The notes: generated by a model not told the origin, from the sequence alone. A DNA stretch of 64,000 nucleotides from Diadema setosum (GCA_033980235.1 CM067068.1:35441546-35505545); one strand, 5' to 3'; numbered from the stretch's first letter, positions 48,939 through 61,394 are shown. Numbers and translations are program-made.

Positions 48939-48971
<33 letters not shown>

Positions 48972-49052
48972 GCTGCGCCGGTCCGGTTATGGGCTTGTAA
49001 TCGTGGTGATGGTGACCATCCCCCCACTCCTCAGTATGGATTTACGCCGTTG
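45758..49052. mobile_element. Second hAT-like element, 3.3 kb, inserted in a CA repeat
   Basis: Ends CATGGGCGTAAATCC and, inverted, CAACGGCGTAAATCC, with GCACACAC immediately outside each (45750-45757, 49053-49060). An 8-bp duplication and CANNGGCGTA ends fit hAT; the duplication is weaker evidence because it lies in a (CA)n tract. The interior is mostly a tandem array. Non-autonomous. Confidence 0.65.
46640..48340 (+). repeat. About 162-bp tandem array, about 11 units
   Basis: Each unit runs: ccaaagcgaaaaatatagc, tacaaacggcagtttttgg, actgtaaaatgtcaaaatttt, a GCTCGCTCGCTTCGCTCGCT-type palindrome, catttaatcgctatgccatt, ctcctgatgttgctgccagt. Units begin near 46640, 46825, 46985, 47143, 47300, 47457, 47622, 47787, 47949, 48113 and 48274. 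Frames of 100-150 codons here simply translate the repeat because the period is often a multiple of three. Confidence 0.9.
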
Positions 49053-49076
49053 GCACACACACACACACACACACAC

Positions 49077-49523
49077 TGCACATATATTTTTTTTCCTTGA
49101 ATATTCCATCTTCCCTCCACGGTCATATACTTTGACCTAAGAACTCATCCCCACCGAGACTATTAGTTTCCGAAAGGTCAATTAACTCTGTACATGTTTT
49201 TACCGCTCGGACATTGGGCTTAACACCTCGCCCGCGGAGTTGATAGATCTTTCTGGACAACACACACAACATCTACACTAAACTACATTTCGGTCATATT
49301 ATTATATTCTGTGGTAGTTGCGACAGTGCGCCCTCGACGAACAACAAACAAACAACTCAGAAGGGCACACACACCAACAACAACCAGCCTAAGCCCGCCA
49401 CAATAGCTTCCTTGCGGGGGAAAACCCAGACTGTTGTTACAGAAAATACGATTTGATACGATTTAAGTTCTGCATTTGTATTCATAAAAGCAAACATGAA
49501 AGCATAGCATTTGGCTTTACACC
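49077..49523. other. Flank of second hAT element; nothing recognised
   Basis: No repeat pair, RNA gene or exon with family resemblance seen. Confidence 0.4.
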
Positions 49524-49766
49524 ATGAAAATGGAATCTTACAAAGTTATCATTCTACCTTGTAAATCCAGTAATTACAGAATTTTGAAAGAAAATGAGGG
49601 ATTGCTAAGATTCAATTATAACTGCATGGCTATAGAGGTAAAAAAAAATATGCACGAGACTTTCTATTATAGAGGCATCATTGACGCAAATCAGGCTATG
49701 CAAAGATATTTAGCAAACAGACAGCCAAAGAAGAAAGGAAATAGAAAGCGACTCAAAAGTGCAAAC
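49524..49766 (+). CDS. Candidate coding exon, function unknown
   Basis: An open frame from ATG 49524 (second ATG 49530) to a consensus donor AAC|gtgagt at 49767 gives 81 residues: MKMESYKVIILPCKSSNYRI ... ending in a basic cluster QPKKKGNRKRLKSAN. The mixed polar composition and clean donor suggest a real first exon. I do not recognise the family, and no following exon is apparent. It could be chance. Confidence 0.35.
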
Positions 49767-51171
49767 GTGAGTAAAGTCATCTTCATATTATTTCTACATG
49801 TTCATATTGCAATGTTATACCAATACTGTTAACGATAATAGATGGTAACGTAAGTTATCATTAGGTGATACGCTATCAGCGTATCACCTATTGTGATTGT
49901 CAAAATCTCTCTTTATTTTTTTTTATTCTTCTTTCTTTCTGGACAATTTTGTGTCGTCAATATCTCAAGAATGACATTACGAAATAACATGACATTTTCA
50001 GTCGACATGTCTCATGACAAAATCTAGCCACAATAAGGTTTTCATGACAGTAACATATCTATGACGTCATCTAGGCGCCATTTTGTGATTTTCGGACCTT
50101 GTCACATGATCGATCATAACTTCATAACAAGATGTCATTTCTGTATCATTTTCGGTGGACATGAAGTTCAGGTCACGCTCTATCTTACTTTTTAACGCTA
50201 GTTACACAGGTCATCATTACGCGCGCGTAAGCGCGCGTCAAAATTTTAAAAGGCTCAAAACGACTTCCCAATGGGAAATCTCGAAGTTTCAGACAATTTT
50301 AAGCGTTTCAAACATTTTCTCGCGTGCGCGTCCGTCCGCGCAATTTCGCGCGCAGAGCCCGTAAGCAACATGAAAATGCATTTTTTTTGACTGATTTGGA
50401 TTCCTGATACTTTGAGTAATAATATCCATTGATTTCCGATCGATTTCGACCTATAACAAAGGAATGCACTGGCGTCAAAGTTGAAATTCCGAGTGCGCGT
50501 CTTTCTGCAAATATAGTGAAAAAACATGTCTTTGTTTATTTCGCCATAGCTCTTTAAATCGTCCGTTGACCCTATATTTATATTGCATATTACAAAAGTA
50601 TATGAATTGTAAATAACATTCCAAGTATCAGTATTGCCAGGCAAACGCGATGACGTCATCATATCGTCATTTTAAATCAAAAAAGTGGAATTGATTTTTT
50701 TGAGGTACTGTTTCTGACATTCATTTGCTCGTATCTCTGTTGTTTAAGCTCAATATTACCCCAAATTCAGATATGTTGCACTTTGAACATTTGCCTTTCA
50801 AGTCCATGTAATGGTTTTGAAATATGATGACGTCATCATACTAGAAATTGTGATTAAAAGTAAAGATGCAAAATCGGACAAGTTTACGTGTTATGTCTAT
50901 GGGAGGTGATTTTTTTTTTTAAACCATCCATTGACTTGACAACGTTTAAGCACCTTTATCTCAGCTGATTTTGCTTCATTTCCTCTGAAATTTCAGTATG
51001 TTGTAGCTGAGACAATAAGCTGCAGTAATCATGCATTTTGTGTTTTGAAATCTTCTCAAGAGGTTGACAATTTTGCAGTTTAAAACTGAAAATGAGAATG
51101 GAATGTGGACGAATCGATTCCTGATTCATCTTTCACATACATAAATTTACGTTCCTCATATTTTCTCGTCG

Positions 51172-51251
51172 AGACGTATGGCCGAGTGGTTAAAGGCGCC
51201 GTCTCAGAGACGTGAGGTTGCACTCGTGCGGGTTCGAACCCCACAAGATCA
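51172..51251 (+). tRNA. tRNA-Leu(CAG)-like sequence, degenerate acceptor
   Basis: The A box TGGCCGAGTGG and B box GGTTCGAACCC are intact. Loop CTCAGAG puts anticodon CAG (leucine) at 51205-51207, and there is a long variable arm as expected for leucine. The anticodon stem has mismatches. The T stem has one mismatch (GCGGG/CCCAC). The 5' acceptor AGACGTA does not pair with the 3' AAGATCA. It sits inside a repeat. A tRNA pseudogene or tRNA-derived SINE head is likely; transcription by Pol III is possible, charging is not. Confidence 0.55.
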
Positions 51252-51345
51252 CGAAACAAAATACCTAGCTATTTTACTTTTTTTTTCTTCAATGGTGTAT
51301 TACACATTCGTCCATGCAGAAATTAAGTTCGTATATAAACGCACC

Positions 51346-51348
<3 letters not shown>

Positions 51349-51378
<30 letters not shown>
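51349..51378. repeat. (CA)n microsatellite
   Basis: About 14 CA units, 100 bp downstream of the tRNA-like sequence. Confidence 0.9.
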
Positions 51379-51379
<1 letters not shown>

Positions 51380-52479
51380 ATCCCTCTGTTTTGTGTTGGA
51401 GACCACATTGCTTCGACTGCTGCAGAATGTTGCATCCTGACTCTGTCAAATAGTATGTAATGACGACAACGGAGGTGTTGTACTTTGAGCAATTGTCTTT
51501 CAAGTCCATTTCATTGTTTTGTACTTTGATGACGTCATCACACTGAAAATTGTGATTAAAGGCAAGGTATCAAAATCAGCCGATTATAGGTTTTATGTCT
51601 GCGGGACGTATTTTTCCGAAATTGCCAGAAATGGCACAGCGACCTCAGTCGTTACAACGCCGCATTTCCTTCTAGCAATGCAATACATGTTCACGCGGCC
51701 ACGATTGTTGAGTGGGCATTGACTTTTTCCCCCTGTAATATCTATACATTTTTTTTTCGGCCTTACCGTTTCCGTGGATGTCCCGTTTTGCATGCACGCT
51801 CAATATAACTTCAAGGTGCCTATATCACATTCTTTTCTTTGTCGATCACAGATGACCGACATGTGATGACCCCAGGCGTATCACCTAACTCGTCAGCGTG
51901 ACGAGTTTCATGTCTCGTTAATCCTTGTAATCGTAAGACCATCAACAATTGCATCCATTAAGTAGTCAGTCAGTGACAGTTTCGTTTGATTTAACTCTAT
52001 TTGCTGAGCTTTGGATGAGCTTCGGGTGAGATAAAATGTGTAAGGTCCTCTCTCAATGGGAAAAGATTGTGTTGATAATGCCCCAGTCACATAGACATCC
52101 CGGATCACCCCAGGCCACCCCGGATCTGGGTGATCCTGGGTGATCCGGGGAGAGATCCGTGTTTATACGTAACATGGGGCATAAAGATTGTACTTTGTTG
52201 CCAACAGTGCGACCCGAATAATCAATACCCGAAAGATGGTGTTATCCAAAATTTTCACCTACCATGCTTTGCATTGTTCCAGGCATATCAATCAGTGCAA
52301 ATCACTCTATTTCATACTCGTCACGAAGTGGGCAGAAATTAGATGAATATTCTTCATTGCATGAAAATAACAATATCGGAATATTTTAGACACCTACGTA
52401 AAGCAGTCAATAGTCTGGGTGCCAGAGGCTGAACCTTGTTTTACCGTCCACCCAATGTTTTTTGATGTTTTTGCCCTAT

Positions 52480-54290
52480 TTCTGGAGTGCTGAATCCGAA
52501 TCTGGATGATGCAACTCTTGCATCCTTGAGGGTTTTGAGATATTCAAGATGTCCGCCAAAATGGCCGCCAAAACCGAAAATTAACACGTATTTCCTTCTA
52601 AATGGTGTGAAATTGAAAATAATTGATGCTTATACCCTATTTGGAAGGTGCTGAATCCGCATCTGGATGATGCAACTCATGCATCCATGAAGTTTTTGAG
52701 ATATTCAAGATGGCCGCCAAAATGGCCGCCAATTAAAACTGGAAATTCCCATGTATTTCCTTCTAAATGGTGAGAGATTGAAAACAATTGATGGTTTTTC
52801 CCTCTGTTTTGAGGGTGCTGAATCCGAATCTGGATGATGCACCTCTTGCATCCCTGAGGATTTTTAGATATTCAAGATAGCCGCCAAAAATGGCCACCAA
52901 AACCGAAAATTCCCACGTATTTCCTTCTAAATCGTGAGAAATTGAAAACAATTGATGGTTTTCCCAATTTAGAAGGTGCTGAATCACAATCTGTATGATG
53001 CAACTCCTGCATTGTTGAAGATTTTGAGATATTCAATATGGCCGTTAAAATGGCCGCCCAAAACGGAAGTTCCCACGTATTTCCTTCTAAATGGTGTGAA
53101 ATTGAAAAAAAAAAAATGATGATTCTCCCCTATTTGGAAGGTGCTGAATCTGAATCTGGATGATGCAACTCATGCATCCATGAAGTTTTGAGATATTCAA
53201 GATGGCCGCCAAAATGGCCGCCAATTAAGACAGGAAATTCCCATGTAGTTCCTTCTAAATGGTGACAAATTGAAAACAATTGATGATTTTACCCCATTTT
53301 GAGGGTGGAGGATCTGGAGGATGCAACTCTTGCATCCTTGGGGATTTTTTTAGATATTCAAGATGGCCACCAAAATGGCCGCCAAAACCGAAAATTCCCA
53401 CGTATTTCCTTCTAAATCGTGAGAAATTGAAAACAATTGATGGTTTTACCCTATTTCAAAGGTGCTGAATCCGAATCTGGATGATGCAACTCCTGCATTG
53501 TTGAAGATTTTGAGATATTCAATATGGCCGTTAAAATGGCCGCCCAAAACGGAAGTTCCCATGTATTTCCTTTTAAATGGTGTGAGTTTGAAAGCAATCG
53601 GTGTTTTTTTTTATCTTATTTTGAGTGTGCTGAATCCGAAGCTCAGGATACAACTCTTGTATCCTTAAGGGTTTTGAGATGATAAAGATGGTCGCCAAAA
53701 ATGACCTCCAAAAACGGAAATTCATATGTAGACCCCTATTTCCTTCTAAATGGTGTACAAATAAAACAGTTGCTGGTTTTTTCACTATTTTGAATTTGCT
53801 GAATTTGAAGCTCCAGGATTCAGCTCTTGCTTCCTTGAGGGTTTTGAGATAATAAAGATGGCCGCCAGAATGGCTTCTAAATGGCCGTCAAAAACGAAAC
53901 TTTCCATGTAAGCCCTATATTACCTTCTAAAAATTGAAAACAATTGGCGGTTTTACTCTATTTCGAAGGTGCTGAATCCGAACCTGGTTGATGCAACCTT
54001 CGTTTTCTTTTTTAAGGGTTTGAGATGTCCAAGATGACCGCAAAAATAACTGTCAAGAATTGAAAAATTTTAGACCCTATTCAGCACCCTCGCAACTTGG
54101 TTGTTGAAATTCGTCAATTCCATAGGGTTTTTTGACGTCCAAGATGACAGCCAAAATAAGTGGCAGAAATTCCAATGTTAATATATTTTTTCTTGATGGT
54201 AAAAATTTTAAAATAAATTGATGGTCTTACCCTATTTCGAGGGTGCTGAAGGTCTTTGAAGGTTTTGGGACATCTATATATGTCCTGTAT
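52480..54290 (+). repeat. Left tandem array, about 11-12 units of about 160 bp
   Basis: Unit: gctgaatccgaatctggatg, atgcaactcttgcatcc, ttttgagatattcaagatgg, ccgccaaaatggccgcca, ttcccacgtatttccttcta, aatggtg, aaaacaattgatggtttt. Divergence increases rightward; the last units are partial. Confidence 0.9.
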
Positions 54291-55150
54291 CAGGGGCAGA
54301 TCCAAAAGAGGGGGCGTAATTATTATTTTTGCTGCCACTTCCGGGTTTTATTTCATTTTTTCTTTTTATTTCTTTTGTTTTTACCGATAAATAAAGAGGG
54401 GGCGTGCGTCTCTTGCTCCCCCCTCTGGATCCGCCACTGTGTATGAACGGAAACTCCTTAACATTTTCTTATACTTAAAATGGTGAAGTATTGTGCTCTA
54501 ACGCGAAGCGGGGAATTAAACCCATGCAGGGTGAAAAGCAATAATTCGTATTCTTAAATTCAACTCAGTTGAGCGAATTTGCCAAATCAGCCAAAAGTTA
54601 TTGACAATGACTGTCACAATGGTATTGTAATGTACTGAGATATTCCGATATGTCTCAAACGGAACTTTAACACGTACTGGAAAAAAAAGTGATATTGACA
54701 TCATACTGAAACGTACAAACACAAAGATACGAGTAAAAAAAATTCTTTATGCATTTGTTATAAAATAATGCTTGTGGTCACCAATAATATGGCTCCAAAG
54801 ATGTGAAGTTAATCCTTTTCGGCTATCAATAAACTAAAATTAAATTATGGCATGTTGGTATTTGGTGTTGAAACTTGTCTTGTATTTATGGCGAGTCTCG
54901 CCTCGTATCTTATGAAACTTGTCGCATATTATGATTACGTCGTTGGAAATGGTTACATCCATGACCACTATAGTGGATATCGATAAGGGTAATTTCAAAA
55001 GCACTCTGCGCGATTATGATATTTGTAAGTACTGGATTATCAACTATTACCTTCCATGTTGTCGTTTGTTTTTTTAGTCATTTTTTTTTCACAGCGCGTT
55101 ACCTGTGATTATTGTCCGTCCCCTCGTGCGTGTTTGTAATAGATTATAAA

Positions 55151-55265
<115 letters not shown>

Positions 55266-55704
55266 TACATCATATTGCCGAAAAATTGAAGCATAACTGT
55301 AAAAATGTCCCACTCGTATCTTCAACAATGTCATCAAGACCACCAATATAAACCAAATAACCAATTTGAGTGTTCATGGATGAAGAGATTAAAACTGCTC
55401 ATGGATTAAGACAGGTAATGTTGAGTAATTTCAGTACACTTCTCTACATCACTATCACAATATGATTTAGATGAACATGTGTTGTCCATTGATTGCTAGT
55501 GTTCAAAACTTATCCATTATAATATGAAGAGGAAACAGTGTAATCTTGCAATTATTCAACCGCATCTGTAGTCTTGAAGGGTTCATTGCTGGCACACTTG
55601 TATCGTACCAACTCAAAGATATCAGGTGGAGCTGGTTTCACTGTATATACAGCAAGTTCAAACTGTGCCATTGACGAAAACCTGAAATCTTTCAGTCAAA
55701 AAAA

Positions 55705-56560
55705 AAAAATTTGAAACCATCAATTGTTATCAATTTCTCACCAATTATAAGAAGGAAATACATAAGAGTTTCCGTTTTGGCGGCCATTTTGGCGACCATC
55801 TTGACTATCTCGAACTGCATCATCCAGATTCGGATTCAGCACCCTCGAAATAGGGTAAAACCATCAATTGTTTTCTATTTCTCACCATTTAAAAGCTAAT
55901 ACGTAGACATTTTAAATGGCGGCCATTTTGGCGGCCATTTTGGCGGCCATTTTGGCGGCCATTTTGGCGGCCATTTTGGCGGCCATCTTGAATATCTCAA
56001 TACCCTCAAGGATGCAATGTTTGCATCATCCAGACTCAGATTCAGCACCCTAGAAATAGGGTAGAACCATCAATTGTTTTCAATTTGTCACCATTTAGAA
56101 GGAAATACATGGGAATTTCCGGTTTTAATTGGCGGCCATCTCAAAAACTTCATGGATGCATGAGTTGCATCATCCAGATTCGGATTCAGCACCTTCCAAA
56201 TAGGGTAGAATCACCAATTATTTTCAATTTCACACCATTTAGAAGGAAATACGTGGGAATTTTCGGTTTTGGCGGCCATTTTGGCGGCCATCTTGAATAT
56301 CTCAAAATTCTCAAAGATGCAAGAGTTGCATCATCCAGATTCGGATTCAGCACCCTCGAAATAGGGTAAATCCATCAATTGTTTTCAAAATCTCACCATT
56401 TAGATGGAAATACATGGGAATTTCCGGTTTTGTCGGCCATTTTGGCGGCCATCTTGAATATCTCAAAACCATCAAGGATGGAAGAGTTGCATCATCCAGA
56501 TTCGGATTCAGCACCCCCAAAATAAGGCAAAAACATAAAAAACCATTGGGTGGACGGTAA
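55705..56560 (-). repeat. Right tandem array, about 5 units, inverted
   Basis: The same unit as the left array in reverse complement. Within it a 12-bp subrepeat ggcggccatttt is amplified six times at 55918-55990. Confidence 0.9.
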
Positions 56561-56605
56561 AGCAAGGTTAGGCCCAAAAAGTGGCTTTGGCACCCATACT
56601 ATAGT

Positions 56606-57278
56606 AAAATGATGTTAATAGCAGAACCAAAATTTGCTTTCATTTAAATTTGTATTGCTTTATCATCATTTTTTTTTTGATACACAATATGAAAGATTGC
56701 AGTGAATTACATCCAAAAATCATGTTGTGGTGAAGTAAAGGCGTGTCATGTTAACTGACGTTCCTATTATATGTGGCCAGAGTCATTCATCTAACAAAAT
56801 TATTTTCCTTTCTAAATTTTGACTCCGTATTCTCCATCGCCAGATATGCAGGTTCCTCGACCCAGAAACCTAACCATTTGTGCCGTTCTATTCTGGTCAT
56901 ACCGATTCTTGGCAGTGTCAACCGGATGAAGAGAGTCATTGCACTATCGTCTACCTACCACCTGCATACGATTGCATTATCGAGGTTAGCTATGATCAAT
57001 GGCTTTGAGTGCCAGACATGACCGCAAACAATGTTCACCAACCGTTGTAGTCCAATTTGACATGAATTTTGTATTTGTTATTCCATCAGCCTTATGACGT
57101 CATAAAGCGTTGACATAACGTTGCTACAAAGGACCGGTAAAGCATCTCCGTTGACTGAGATTAGTATACGCAAGGATTCACACCCCCTCCCCTTTCTGAA
57201 ATTTACCATCGAATAAAATGCGCCATTGTAATCGAGAGATAATTGCTAGACAGCAGAACTGGAACACAGAGAGTAAGA

Positions 57279-57319
<41 letters not shown>

Positions 57320-57640
57320 AGGGAGCGATGGAGTAATCGGGATAAATAATTAAGACAGCTGATGAGACAAAAACAATCGTGTATATTTATATTACTATGC
57401 GAATTTATGAGCATGGTATACACGTATGTATAGTCTTTCGCTAAAGGTAATTACACTAAACTTGTTTTTTTATCAATATGTCACGACACACCTCAGACCA
57501 GAAGGAATGGCACAAAATTACAAGCGATCAAAGTTAACACGACATACAGTATAATTTATGTACTACGTTGGTTTTGTTTGTTTGTTTGTTTGTTTGTTTG
57601 GTTTTTTTTTTCATTTTCTATCTGAGAAGATGTCTGGATA
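56606..57640. other. No gene recognised; (GA)n tract
   Basis: Contains a (GA)n microsatellite at 57281-57324 and a (GTTT)n tract near 57571-57602. An 82-codon plus-strand frame at 56773-57021 has no recognisable motif and no splice context I trust. Confidence 0.4.
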
Positions 57641-57865
57641 TCCCGTTTTCAGCTACGTTAAGCTGGTCTTCCATGGGGCCCAGTTGGATGTGAGGTTGGA
57701 CCACTTCACCGGGATAACACCCTGCTTGGCGATGAATGAATGAAGCGGGATCTTTTACGTGCATGAAATGTGACTCTCTCACACCCGGGACCTCAATTTT
57801 ATGTCCCATCCGAGGGACAGAGTGTCTTGCCTCTTGCTAGAGGGGACGCCCTTGCATACTTTCGC
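57640..57865 (+). repeat. Dispersed repeat fragment (cgggacctc ... cccatccgagggac)
   Basis: The phrases gggatcttttacgtgcatga, cacccgggacctca and tgtcccatccgagggacag resemble a conserved segment that recurs in many marine invertebrate genomes. That resemblance is from memory. No ends or duplications are visible here. Confidence 0.4.
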
Positions 57866-59710
57866 TATTTAAGTAAGCGCATTAAACACGTGATGGAAGT
57901 TTTGGTTCATCTAGGTAATAATGCACAAGAAAATAAAGTCACTGTATCTGGACTTATTGTGTACAGTTTACTGTTTAATTCCGAGAGTAGCTGATGAAGC
58001 GTTCAGGATCGGACGTGAAACCATTGTCGGAATTATAAGTAATATCAAGTTAAGATGTAGTGATTCAATTCTTGTTTTGTACTTGCTTTAAACAACGTAA
58101 AGACGAGATGTAAACTACTATCAAATACAGATGGCAATGGCATATCAGTAATACAGTGATCCTTACTGATAATTTTACTTTGGCATAAATCCAACGAATC
58201 GATGTCATTTATTTCTCTTATACAAAGATAATTTGGATGAATACATAATTATGTAAAGAATTATACATGTTTTTTTTTTTCTTCTACATGCGCCATTAGA
58301 TGGGAATTTGGAGTTAAAATCGCATTATTTCATCGGACATCAACCACTGTCAACATTCTCTACGCGGACAAACGCATGCCTCAACATTCCTTTGACCCGT
58401 CATTAGAGACGGAATCTATTTACCTCTACCCCCCCCCCCTACACACACACACCATACAAAGAATAACAGGAATATATATCTTTACGAGCTCCTTTTCACT
58501 ATCTCCGTATATTTAAAGTAAAGACTTCTCGTGTATTCAGGAGTGATATTCTATTAGATTATCAAAACATCCTAGGTCACATTACTGACATTAAACCTAA
58601 ACAAAAGGCACCCATAGCCCTACTTCTAAAAGCATTGATTATTCTTTAAACGAAGAATCAAATAACGTCGAAAAAATGATACACTTCAGTGCACAACTAA
58701 TGATCATCAAAGAAGCTACCTTAATTCCTCAGGACGGGCTGTTTTTTCTACAACACACATTTCACATAGACACCTGCCCGAGTGATACTGGGGACTCGTC
58801 CTCTGATGAGTTAAGCCCGTTTCTGCTGCGGCGGAGTGTTGACCTGAGTAATGACAGCTCCATTTTACAATGGCGTCGTCCCCGTCCAATCTAGCGAGAT
58901 AAAAACCAATTTGACGTATCACGATTCATTACCAGTCCCCCTATCCTGCATGCCGCCCCGCATAAACAGATGATGACGGGAGGCTATGGTGGTGAAGGAG
59001 AAGGCCTTGATAGTCGCGAATTCAGTTGAAATTACCAGGTACTCCCGACTCCAATAAAAGTTCGTGGTTCCCTATTATTTTTTTTTTTTTTTTTTTTTTT
59101 TTACCCAGTTTGATGACTTCAGTACCTTCCTGCTTGGTATCACTGATCATTTGCCACTATTTTCTGCTTTTTTTTTTAACATAAAAGTAAATATTAAAGG
59201 GAAATAATATATGCAGATAAAGAATATGTGAATTTCTGTTGAAAAAAAAAAAGATAATGAGGAAAAGTGTGCACTGTCCTAAACTGGCCAAAATGATCGA
59301 ATAACTTCTGTGTCATTTTATTCACTGTACAATGGCATTCAAGCTTACGTAGCACAATATTCAAGAAAAAAAGTGGAGGGCATCGCTCTAGTAAGCAGAG
59401 CCTTAAACCAAATATTAACTCAAATATAGATAGCATAATTTCCTATGAATTTGGGTTAAGAGGGACATTCTTGATGGGTATAATATAGGGCATGATTCAA
59501 ACTTGGGTCAGCTGTTTCAAATGTCAAAAGCCCCATTCACCTCTCAAGAGCCCACTCTGTACTTGGAGCATGCGCGACTTCTAAAATGCAATTGACATGA
59601 TGGTCCCTATATCCTGACACTGCATTAACGTTTGGCAGGGTACGTTCACATGAGTTTAATCTCTCGCCTGTGAAAGAGGAATAAGCGGAGAGACTCATAT
59701 CATGCTTGAA
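57866..59710. other. No gene recognised
   Basis: AT-rich, with a poly-T run at 59081-59102. Bases 58729-58810 (ctacaacacacatttcacat, agacacctgcc, ggggactcgtc) have a related copy at 63093-63160, so this is a low-copy dispersed repeat. Confidence 0.4.
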
Positions 59711-59874
59711 TACTCCGCAATTCGAATGCGTTTGAGGAACTTCACTTCAAACGAGTTCTATTTGAATTCTGAAAACATTTCAGTATGCGAACTACTCTGC
59801 AATTCGAATGCATTTGAATAGCGTCACTTCAAACGAGTGCTATTTGAAGTCTGAAAACGTTTCAATATGCGAGC
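59711..59874 (+). repeat. Tandem duplication of an 82-bp unit
   Basis: tactccgcaattcgaatg at 59711 and tactctgcaattcgaatg at 59793 start two consecutive copies that share ttcacttcaaacgag and tctgaaaac(a/g)tttca. Confidence 0.85.
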
Positions 59875-60442
59875 TGAACACACTTCCAGCATTGACAATT
59901 TACCTTTTCAGGCCCTGACTTAATTAAGACTGAACTGTCAATGTGTAATAAAGTGTTTTTTCTTCTTTTGGACAACCACAAAGGGTAGGCGTTTAGGCAC
60001 TCGCTGAAAAATGCACATTTTCGAGCTGCCGTGCATGATGACAAGATGTAACTGAAGGAGACCTTGAAATTTGTCAGCTAAGTATCAGCTCTCATGTGCC
60101 TCTCTCCAACAACTAATGGGTTGCCGTGATATCTGCTCGCGGAGCGATATATTGGTATTTGGGCTAATGAGGAATCTCTGCACACTGGTAGTAACTGACT
60201 CTCGGGAAGATACGAGTTGCTTTATTCTCATGGAAAACTTAATATTCGTCTCGTCTGTACTGTCCTTATCGACTCATGTGACAGAGTGCTTGAATGAATG
60301 TGGCCCTGTGATGAAAGATACGGCGTGCATCTTCATGAATGGATGATAATGTTCGCTGGATGTCCATCTCAGAGGGAGTCGTATATTTCACAGTGATGCG
60401 ACTGATGTTGTCCTGCGATCGTACACCAAACGGAGTTTTGAC

Positions 60443-60702
60443 ATGCCTGTTTACGCATTGAAAGAAAAGCAAACCGAAGTCGCGATGATTTCTAGCGGTG
60501 TTCCAATGACTAAGGCAGAGCTACCAAGTGGAGACCATGCTGTCGATCGCGGCGCCACGGCGGCGCCAAAAGGCGGGGCAGACGATGCCCAAACTATGGC
60601 GGCTTTTAAAAAGGGATCCGAACTGCTCTTTGCAGACTTTCTGGAGACCACCACTATGCACGGAATCAAATATGTATTCAATAAGAATCATGGCTGCTTT
60701 CG
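60443..60702 (+). CDS. DEG/ENaC/ASIC-family cation channel, probable first coding exon
   Basis: An 87-codon frame from ATG 60443 to a probable donor (CGAAG|gtagag at 60703), just before an in-frame TAG. The N-terminal 55 residues are hydrophilic. The end reads FADFLETTTMHGIKYVFNKN then HGCFRR. It matches the cytoplasmic pre-TM1 segment of degenerin/epithelial sodium/acid-sensing channels: a Ser/Thr-rich stretch, the invariant His-Gly gating motif, an aromatic-rich helix, then basic residues before the first membrane span. The first membrane span and the extracellular domain would lie in later exons. I find none before the right edge, so intron 1 exceeds 3 kb or the exon is orphaned. The family call rests on one motif block. 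Start: the first ATG in the open frame. Confidence 0.6.
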
Positions 60703-61394
60703 AAGGTAGAGTGAGTATATCTCTATTCCTCGTTACCCCATTCAGTAATAGAAAGTGCTTTTTTTTTTAATCTTGTCTCTGATGTCATAATAACAATAAT
60801 AATTGCTTGCATCGTTCATTAAGATTCAATTTCTTGTCTTAAGACATTCAAAAGTTGAAGGACTATTTTCAGTAGCCCGACGTTCTTTGAACGATAGACA
60901 ATGCAATTTGCTGAAAAAAACCCAGAATATGAGAAATTACACTTTTTCTGTGCCTCTTGAGTATACAATAATTTCTGTGAACAAGCGTTATCCACGACTC
61001 GATATTAGCTATGGCCCTGTGGCACTGGGCCCTTGGCTAATTGAAATTGATGTCAGGTCAACAAACAAAAAAGTAATTTATTGTTGGAACGATCGGGCAG
61101 CTGAAATCCAAAATGATTGATTTTTTTTTCTTTTTCTGTTAATTTTAGTCCAATACAGTTCTTTCTTTTTTTTTTCTTTTTTTTTTTTTTTTTTTGGGGG
61201 GGGGGGTCATCGAAATTTCAAATTCAAAGACTTTGGGGGCCCGAATGGGTCATAAGAGAAAAGAAGATAGTGTCGATTCCAACGTTACAGGAACACCCAT
61301 CTCTATCAAATGTTATAACATTCTAATGAAATTATTACACACTGTTATTATGGTGCACACAACGATGCATAATAGAAGTGCTCGGGCTGGGTGC
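60703..61394. other. Presumed first intron of the channel gene; no exon seen
   Basis: Contains a 105-codon frame (60803-61120) without recognisable motifs and a long T run followed by 11 G at 61169-61206. Confidence 0.4.

Larger units (their letters stand above)
49862..51907. repeat. Repeat bounded by perfect hairpins, class unknown
   Basis: The left boundary is a 29-nt hairpin (49862-49890: taggtgatacgct, atc, agcgtatcaccta). The right boundary repeats ggcgtatcaccta in the same orientation (51875-51887), followed by a 21-nt perfect hairpin (51887-51907, aactcgtca/tgacgagtt around gcg). Internal segments with gatgacgtcatca and attgtgattaaa occur twice (50828-50880 and 51528-51580). No protein. 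A rolling-circle element is one possibility but neither end is diagnostic. Confidence 0.5.

Noticed and set aside
60803..61120. 105-codon frame as the second exon of the channel gene
   Set aside because: It contains no membrane span or conserved block expected after the His-Gly region, and no in-phase acceptor stands out.
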